Below, piece after piece: positions 9,543-15,196 of a stretch of DNA of 15,196 bases. Each line of letters opens with the position of its first letter. Position 1 is the first letter of the stretch. The notes under the pieces are model-generated. The model saw only the letters and a list, made by a program, of their open reading frames with translations. It made no database searches and was not told the DNA's origin. A program made the position numbers and the translations under genes. Source of the DNA: Fragilaria crotonensis (taxonomy: Eukaryota > Bacillariophyta > Fragilariophyceae > Fragilariales > Fragilariaceae); NCBI GenBank assembly GCA_022925895.1, contig JAKSYS010000864.1, positions 1 through 15,196 on the forward strand. Direction: 5' to 3'.

Positions 9543-12500
9543 TCATTTACCGTCAGCATCACTTTCGTTTGCTTCCTCATCGACATATTCCTCGGTACCT
9601 TCCTTTGATGCGAACGCGAGCATCGCCGCTTCGAGTTCTCTCTGGGCCTGCAGCCGAGCTAATGTCGCTTCTTCGGTCTCAAGGATCGCGGTTCGAGCCT
9701 GAATTGACTGGAGCTCCTTTCGTTGACGACTTCTTCTCGGACTGAGTAGTCACCAAGGCCTTTCCAATCTTTGGAATCAATCAACTTCGCAATTTTTTTC
9801 TCGGCGTCGACGTCAGCAAGGGGCGGGGGGCTTGGAGACGATGCGCTACCTTGAACCTCATCCTGCAGTTCAGACGAGATCTTCTGGATTGACTTTGCCA
9901 TAGAAGACGGCTGGTCCTTCTCTTCGGGCGGTTCGGTTCCCTTGTCGATATCACCTGGTGTTTGTTTTCGTTCGCGTTCAAAAGCTTCAAAATGTGCGCC
10001 AGCCTTTGAAGGTTTAGATTTCGCCAATGCCCCAGCTACCAAGTCTTCGTCATGTTCGTCTCCACCGGTTGACGAGGCAGAACGCCCACCAACTTGCGAA
10101 TCCACAGACTTTTGTTTAACGCCGGGGGAAGACATTGAGTCTGATTCACCCTGCTGTGATCCTTTCTTGCGGCGGAAGTAACCTACCCACCCGGCGGAAC
10201 TGGCTTCGCTCGCGACTGTTGCATCGCCTTTCGCGGGTGTTGCAACCTCCTCCTTGAGACCAGGAGTGTCAGGCGTCGCTAAAAAGTCGTGAAAGGGAGA
10301 GGATGAGAAAAAAACTAGAAAAGGCGTTAAAATTTGCAGCCACACTCACCTGTATCTGCCGGGTTCTCGTGAGAGCCAGATAAAGCACTGCCGTAATCAG
10401 AAACAACATCGCTCGAGACGGGAGCTAGGTCCTTCGCCGTCAAAGACTTGAATGTATCCGAAGGAGGGTCACCCTTCTTGCTAACACTCTTCGCAATGTT
10501 GTATATAGCACTCCAGTCATGTTTTCCCAAAGCGTCGTCCAAGTTGTCCAAGGCTTGGCTAGTCACCTCAGCAGACCTCAACGACATCAAATCAACATCG
10601 CTTTCATCATCCCTACCAGAAAACGCAATTGATCCAGCATCGCTAGTTTCATGAGTCGGCGGTGTGGCTTGTGGAGCATCCGCTTGTGGCGTCGGTTCAT
10701 CTTTTGGCAACTGCTCATCATCTAAATCGCGAGCTGATTTCTTTGCGCTGCGTGGAAACAACCAACCTCGTTTCTTCTTTTTCTTTGCGCTTGCGACAGC
10801 ACTTGAGGCCCCAACAACGAGGCCCCCTTCAACGGGTCCTAAGCCAGCTTCCACAGACGACGTCTGCAGGTCGGAGGCATCAGCCTCATCGGATCTGTCA
10901 GCAGAACTCAAGGGAATCTCATCCATATCACTATCCTCGTTCTTTCGAGCAAGGGCAATCGATGGAGCATCCTTAACTTTCAACGCTGACTTGATACCAC
11001 TCGGCACATCAGCCCCAGGAGTTTTTGCAACGTCGCCTACTTGACTATCGCCTCCTTCGGGTGGTTTAGGTGCTTTCTTTGCGCCTCGAATAGGAAGCCA
11101 TCCTCTCTTCTTTCTCTTTGTTGTCGACGCGACAGCACCCCCCACTGCAGCTGCGACAACCACACCACCGATTCCTGTAGTTGTTTCCTCCGGTTCAACT
11201 CCTCCGACGTTTTCCGGCGTTTCACTTGTTCTTTCAGGAGTACTCAACTGCATTTCACTCAAATCACTTACATCATCCGTTGGAGACAGAGTTGCTGGGT
11301 CGGCACTTCGAACCTCAACGTCTGGCGATGAAATATCACCGTCGTCATTGGAAGGTTGCGCTGATTTCCTTGCGCCTCGACTGAGAAACCATCCTCTGCT
11401 TGGTGCAGTCGTCTTCGATGCGGCAGCTGGACCGACTGCGGAGGCTGTGGCAGCTACATCGCCTTCATCGAGACTTTCATCCTCTTGCAACGCAACTTCA
11501 TCAGCCTCGTCCTTTGATTTGGCTCCTTTTGAGCTATCCGTACCAGCCACACTTCCCATCCAATAGACAGAGTTCCACCAGCTGTCAGAACGCGGGGCCC
11601 CTGCATCGGGGCTGGGAGTGGGGATGTCCTCTTCAACATCCCCAGTGTCAGCCATTAGATCATCAACAGCAGGAATTTCCAAATCTCTTTTCGGGTGGTC
11701 GAAAACCAGAGTCTCCTCCTCAATCAAAGCTTTTGCATCCCCACTTCGTCGCCCACTCACTAAGGAGATCATAACAAAGAGGAGTAATCCTAAACCAACA
11801 GAGATGCCGATGATGGCGCCGACTGAAATTCCATTACTGCCTCCGATTTGGATTGACGGAGAAGATGTAGGCGCCTCATTTCGGCAACCCAGCATTTGCT
11901 GTCCGGCGTTGATCGTGCCTGGAGTAGGTGTGGTTTCAGAAAACACGAAATCTTCAAACTGGCAACCAGTCCCAACTAAGGACAATGACGATCCAACTGT
12001 ACTATTTGCGCCCTGATCCTCGATTCTCCTGCCCAAGAGCTTCAAAATGTCGGTAGATTCCATTCCCGCGGCAGGTCCCTCCGTGGCGAGAACACTGTTT
12101 CCGTTTGATAGAAAGTTGAGAACGTCCTGCTGAGTCATATCCACCAGGGCAAAAGCACCAACAGGTCCGGAAGTCCCGGGATAGGTGACGAAAGTAAAAG
12201 TCATGCCATTCGCAGAAAAGTTGCCTTCCGGCAGACTTGTCTCATCCAATACCGATCCTTTTTCACTGTACCAATAAACACTATAGTTTGCAATGCCGAC
12301 ACCCAAGGTACTTGAGTATACAACCTCGACGAACTCCACACCATTAGTAGTTCCGACTTCGTTAACAAAAACAACTGCAGCGGCTGCGGATGGCATGCTG
12401 CTGGGGCTTGATGATGGAGAAGAAGTAACGACGACAGGACTCTTTGATGGAGAAGTAGTGACGACGGCAGGACTCTTGGATGGAGCAGTCGTTACGACGA

Positions 12501-13688
12501 CAGGACTTGCGGATGCTGGCGCAGAACTTGTTGGTCGATTCGTTGGAGCACTCGTCGACGACGAATTCGGAGCCAGCGTTGTGGGGTTGGAAGTTACCGG
12601 AGCAGCAGAGGGGATGGGAATCTCGAGAGAACAGGTTTGGACGCTGGCGCCAACGACGGGGGATTTGACACTTCTTCGAACACGGGGCTGTCTGGAATCA
12701 TGGTTGGACTGTTTGGGGTCATGGTTGGACTGTTTGGGGTCATGGTTGGACTGCTGGGGCCATGGTTGGACTGTGTGGGGCGTTGGATGGTTTGTGCGTG
12801 TCCAGCGGTCCACCGTACACTGGCGCCTTAGGTGGCTCAAATACCGGGGATTTTGGTGGCACAAACACCGGCGACTTTGGTGGCTGGTACACCGGTGACA
12901 CGTACACAGGTTCGATTGTTGGATGTCGACTACTAGTAACAAATGGCGCTGACACGTTCATTGTTAGCATTCCAGTGCCTGCCATGTGGTAAACGTTGCA
13001 ATGTGACGGAAGCAGGGGACGTACCTGACGTGGGGGCAACGTATGATCCAAGTAGAGGGAAAAGAGAATCGCACATGTCCCTGATCTGCCCTTTCACAAC
13101 ATACTTCGTGTCTTTGTTGTACACGTAGCCAAAGTCTTGTCCCGGGGCCACAGCGCACAAAGCATCATCCTCGGCACAAAGTGGATCAGTAAACGCAGCC
13201 TGCAGCGATGCTGAAAGCATTTGAAATTCCAATGGCTCATCCGGATTGCAAGTGGACTCAGAAATGCAATATTTAGTTAAGAATGCGGCATAGTCCGTCT
13301 GTGAAATAAGCTCATCCCAGGTAGAGTCACCAGACAACAGGGTGTCGCGACATTGCATTTCAAAGTTGGCTCGCTTGAAATCCGGAGAACTTGGACTGTA
13401 ATAGATCGGGGTCTCGTAGATTGGTTTCTCAGGAAATGGTGGTTCCGATGGCACTTCCATGGGGGGCATGGTTGGAACACCGGCGATAGTGGGGACGGCG
13501 ACTGCGCCTACATCTGGTGTGGCATTTGGGTCTGGTGGGGGTGTCTCTGCTTCTTCGATTACATCTTCGACAAGGTTCCTGATATCCACTCCCGATGAGT
13601 GTGATTTCTCCCAACCCCTCACATTCGATGACAACTTTCCTGCGATGGCATCGACGACCAGCAAAGAGGTGAGCAACGTCCGCAACAT
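9543..13688 (-). CDS. Large type I membrane protein with LTD (lamin-tail-like) ectodomain and repeat-rich cytoplasmic tail; frame damaged
   Basis: It starts at the ATG at 13688 with signal peptide MLRTLLTSLLVVDAIAG. Exon 1 (13025-13688) holds a Pro-rich linker and a domain with six cysteines (MQC, KYC, STC, PLC, ALC, MCD). Exon 2 gives a Pro/Ser/Thr stalk (PPKSPVF repeats, then SPTMTPN repeats, then SKSPVVVT repeats). An LTD-like domain follows at about 11887-12375: VFVNEVG...EFVEV, AFALVD, FLSNGNSV, EGPAAGMESTDI, SLSLVGTG, TPGTINAGQ. A membrane helix lies at about 11758-11829 (GAIIGISVGLGLLLFVMISL), flanked by SGRR. The cytoplasmic tail has three acidic/GAV/KKRGW repeats and DW motifs. Exon 3 (10278 downward) is Ser/Lys/Glu-rich. 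It stops at 9659 as written. A one-base loss near 9718-9720 would restore a coiled-coil-like end (ILETEEATLARLQAQRELEA) to the TGA at 9543-9545. Similar interruptions occur near 12755 and 12640. A surface adhesin or wall-linked receptor is my inference only. Confidence 0.72.
10279..10349 (-). other. Intron 2 of the LTD membrane protein gene (71 nt)
   Basis: Strong donor ACAG|GTGAGT at 10349, a T-rich tract (CTAGTTTTTTTCTCATCC...) and acceptor CTTTTTAG at 10279. It joins ENPADT to ATPDTPGLKEE in frame (phase 1). Confidence 0.85.
10715..11450 (-). repeat. Degenerate protein-level repeats in the cytoplasmic tail (acidic + GAV + KKRGW)
   Basis: Three basic-aromatic boxes recur: SRGWFLSRGARK (Arg-Gly-Trp codons from 11397), KKRGWLPIRGAKK (from 11106) and KKRGWLFPRSAKK (from 10770), 97 and 112 residues apart. 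Each is preceded by an Ala/Gly/Val stretch (ATASAVGPAAAS, GGVVVAAAVGGAVAS, GLVVGASSAVAS). Acidic boxes DVSDLSEMQLS, DSDMDEIPLSS and ESDVDLMSLRS lie between and after them. A weaker fourth box (AGWVGYFRRKKG) lies in exon 3 near 10190. Confidence 0.75.
12622..12671 (-). other. Candidate 50-nt intron or second frame break in the LTD gene
   Basis: The SPTM frame must pass into the SAAPVTSNP frame. A 50-nt GT..AG segment (GTGTCA ... TCTCTCGAG) lies exactly on codon boundaries and has the right length, joining VFEE to IPIPSAAP. The donor is weak. A one-base loss in this stretch would explain the data equally well. Confidence 0.35.
12691..12775 (-). repeat. 21-bp tandem repeat coding SPTMTPN, one unit short by a base
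   Basis: Four consecutive units of the type AGTCCAACCATGACCCCAAAC on the minus strand. The unit around 12751-12760 reads GCCCCAGCAG where its neighbours read ACCCCAAACAG, so it is 20 nt and shifts the frame. Before it the coding frame is ...NAPHSPTMAP; after it SPTMTPN continues one frame over. Confidence 0.8.
12949..13024 (-). other. Intron 1 of the LTD membrane protein gene (76 nt)
   Basis: Minus-strand donor AG|GTACGT at 13024, branch-like GCTAAC, acceptor GTGTCAG ending at 12949. It carries exon 1 (phase 1) into the SAPFVTSS... frame. A 46-nt alternative ending at 12979 is also frame-compatible but lacks the branch site. Confidence 0.75.
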
Positions 13689-14180
13689 TGCCAGAACAGA
13701 CGATGTTGTTGTTGTATGCGCGTTTGTTACTAACCTGACAACTCCACGTGAAGATACAACTTCTCTGGTAATGCTTTGATAAGGCTATGATCCGTGCTTC
13801 TTGATCCGCAATTGAGATTTTTAGTCTGATTCACATTTAACGTTGTCATAGTATTTCCGCTAAATGGCATATTATCGATATCCAGATATATGAATTAGTT
13901 TTATGCAATCAAATATTTGCGTCTCATTTCATCAATTCTATGTAATCCGTATCTTTCCTGAACCCTGTATGACCGAAATTTTTATTTTTAGTGAGATTGA
14001 TGTGTGCCAGGACACATGAACGACAAAGAGTTGGTGCGACAAAGCTGTCCACACTTGCCATATGAGTATAGCTGTTTAAGATAAGCCGTCATGTCCAAAG
14101 AAACACTTACCACACAAGCAAGAAGATCAATAACAACAGGTTAAAACAATATTATAATATCCTACTATATTATAAATTAA
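13689..14180. other. Intergenic upstream of the LTD gene, AT-rich
   Basis: No coding frame. It probably contains the promoter of the minus-strand gene, but no TATA box or other element can be assigned. AT-rich direct stretches occur near 14145-14180. Confidence 0.5.
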
Positions 14181-14181
14181 T

Positions 14182-14205
14182 TGTGTGTGTGTGTGCGTGC
14201 GTGCG
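14182..14205 (+). repeat. (TG)n/(CGTG)n microsatellite
   Basis: About seven TG units followed by CGTG-type units, ending in GCGTCTG. Confidence 0.9.
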
Positions 14206-14210
14206 TCTGT

Positions 14211-14592
14211 TACGGAGTATGACCACTCTGGGGTACTGGATCAAATGTTGCACTGTTACGTGGATTACATGTACTACAGGTCTACAGTACATAAACGGAC
14301 GGTAATTTATGTTGAAACGACAGTGTGTTACGTTACTGAACTACAATACTGTACGAATTCAAAGTTACTGGATGGAATACTCATTGAATTTGCTGTGAAC
14401 AGGTTGCTTGACAAATGCTATGATACTGTAAAATATACCGTGCGATGAACTGCAATACTGGGGCATGATAAGTACCAGGTACCTGGTACGTACTTCATGA
14501 AGTTTCCTACGTTGGTACCATGGTACTGCATACTGTAGGGAAAAAAAGTAGTGATACGGAGTACGACCAGGTTGGGGTACTGTACGTCCAGT
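14211..14592. repeat. Second GTAC-dense block with 18-nt palindrome and 28-bp direct repeat
   Basis: About 13 GTAC tetramers in 380 bases. A perfect 18-nt palindrome, GTACCAGGTACCTGGTAC, lies at 14472-14489, and GTACCATGGTAC follows near 14516. The 28-bp segment starting TACGGAGTA at 14211-14238 recurs at 14555-14582 with four mismatches, so the block looks like a diverged duplication. Confidence 0.8.
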
Positions 14593-14594
14593 TT

Positions 14595-15191
14595 CTGGAA
14601 GGTCCGGCAATACGGGCGAAGTCCTGAATAAAGGAAGTATGCGCGCCCGCCGGGAGGGAAACAAGTTCCGATCTATGTCTGGCTGGCGCAAAATTGGATG
14701 TGCCGGCGTGGTGGTGACACGGCTGACGTCTGTAAGAAAATTTGCTTACAGCGAAAAAAAATTGCTTACGGAATGAAATTGCTTACGGAATTTGCTTACC
14801 ATAAGCAAATCTATTGTAAGCAGAAATTTGCTTACAAAATTTGCTTACTGGGAGATTAAATTTGCTTACGGGGACTGTCTTTTCTACGTAAAAACATACC
14901 AATTTTCAAACACCTAAATAAAATTTACTTACAGCAAAGAAGAATTTGCTTACGAAAATCAAATTTGCTTACAGAAAAAATTTGCTTACAAAATTTGCTT
15001 ACCGGCATAATTTGCTTACTGATTTTGCTTACTGTCAAGAAAAATTTGCTTACGATGCAGCAACCTTGCCGGCTCGGATGGATCATTACGATTGCTAAAA
15101 TTCTCGCATCATGCAAATCGGAGCAAGGCTGCGCGCAAACTCAACTGCCCCTAACGGTACGGCTGGAACGTGCATGGGCCGGACCTTCCAG
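14595..15191. mobile_element. Possible small non-autonomous element bounded by 14-bp inverted repeats
   Basis: CTGGAAGGTCCGGC at 14595-14608 is the exact complement of 15178-15191. The 597-bp span encloses the TTTGCTTAC cluster. No target duplication is visible beside either end, and a 14-bp match somewhere in 15 kb is not very improbable, so the call is tentative. Confidence 0.3.
14741..15053 (+). repeat. Interspersed cluster of 15 TTTGCTTAC copies
   Basis: Twelve exact TTTGCTTAC, two ATTGCTTAC and one TTTACTTAC, all on the plus strand, begin at 14741, 14761, 14778, 14791, 14827, 14840, 14861, 14924, 14945, 14964, 14981, 14994, 15011, 15024 and 15045. Inverted partners make short hairpins at 14731-14750, 14790-14810 (9-bp stem, 3-nt loop) and 14816-14835. 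Most gaps are 13, 17 or 21 bases. Confidence 0.9.
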
Positions 15192-15196
15192 TAGAC

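Noticed and set aside
9543-9545. TGA as a selenocysteine codon
   Set aside because: Coding-like sequence follows, but there is no redox motif around it, I could not identify a SECIS-like hairpin, and other lesions in the same gene make a simple stop or base error more likely.
12293-12898. Long plus-strand frame (201 residues) opposite the LTD gene
   Set aside because: It lies opposite the Pro/Ser/Thr stalk and the start of the LTD domain. The minus strand has clear domains there, while the plus frame is a Gly/Val/Thr-rich shadow.
14925-15116. Minus-strand frame with repeated VSKF
   Set aside because: The protein repeat is simply the TTTGCTTAC motif read in one frame. The variable spacing (13, 17, 19, 21) breaks frame elsewhere, so no coding pressure is visible.

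Overview
The window reads as nuclear DNA of a eukaryotic alga, most likely a pennate diatom. The support is short introns (70-76 nt, GT..AG, with pyrimidine tracts and CTAAC/CTGAC-like branch sites), Ser/Pro/Thr-rich secreted membrane proteins of diatom style, degraded pogo-like and reverse-transcriptase-derived elements, and long AT-rich spacers with microsatellites. No bacterial operon structure, CRISPR array, tRNA or rRNA is visible. The diatom assignment is inferred from protein style and transposon families, not from a marker gene.

Layout. 1-3299 is gene-poor: a compound ATC/GAA microsatellite lies inside a low-complexity minus-strand frame, followed by spacer very rich in the tetramer GTAC. 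3302-7195 is a dead Tc1/mariner-superfamily (pogo-like) DNA transposon. It has 23-bp terminal inverted repeats matching at 21 of 23 positions and TA on both outer sides. It carries a plus-strand DDE transposase pseudogene whose acidic tail is tandemly duplicated. Nested inside it, on the minus strand, is a 5'-truncated reverse-transcriptase-derived insertion (5412-6734) flanked by a perfect 14-bp direct repeat. Removing that insertion leaves an element of about 2.56 kb.

7198-7400 is again GTAC-rich. 7978-8722 (plus) is a two-exon gene for a small secreted, cysteine-containing, single-pass membrane protein. About 9.4-13.7 kb (minus) is a large multi-exon gene, convergent with it. It encodes a signal peptide, a six-cysteine domain, a Pro/Ser/Thr stalk, a lamin-tail-like (LTD) domain, one membrane helix, and a long cytoplasmic tail with repeated acidic, Gly/Ala/Val and KKRGW blocks. 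Its reading frame is interrupted by apparent one-base losses, so it is either a decaying gene or an assembly with indel errors.

13689-15196 is intergenic: a TG microsatellite, a second GTAC-rich block with an 18-nt perfect palindrome, and an unusual cluster of 15 copies of TTTGCTTAC inside a pair of 14-bp inverted repeats. The two intact-looking genes both encode predicted type I membrane proteins facing the cell exterior. No functional link between them can be shown from sequence alone.
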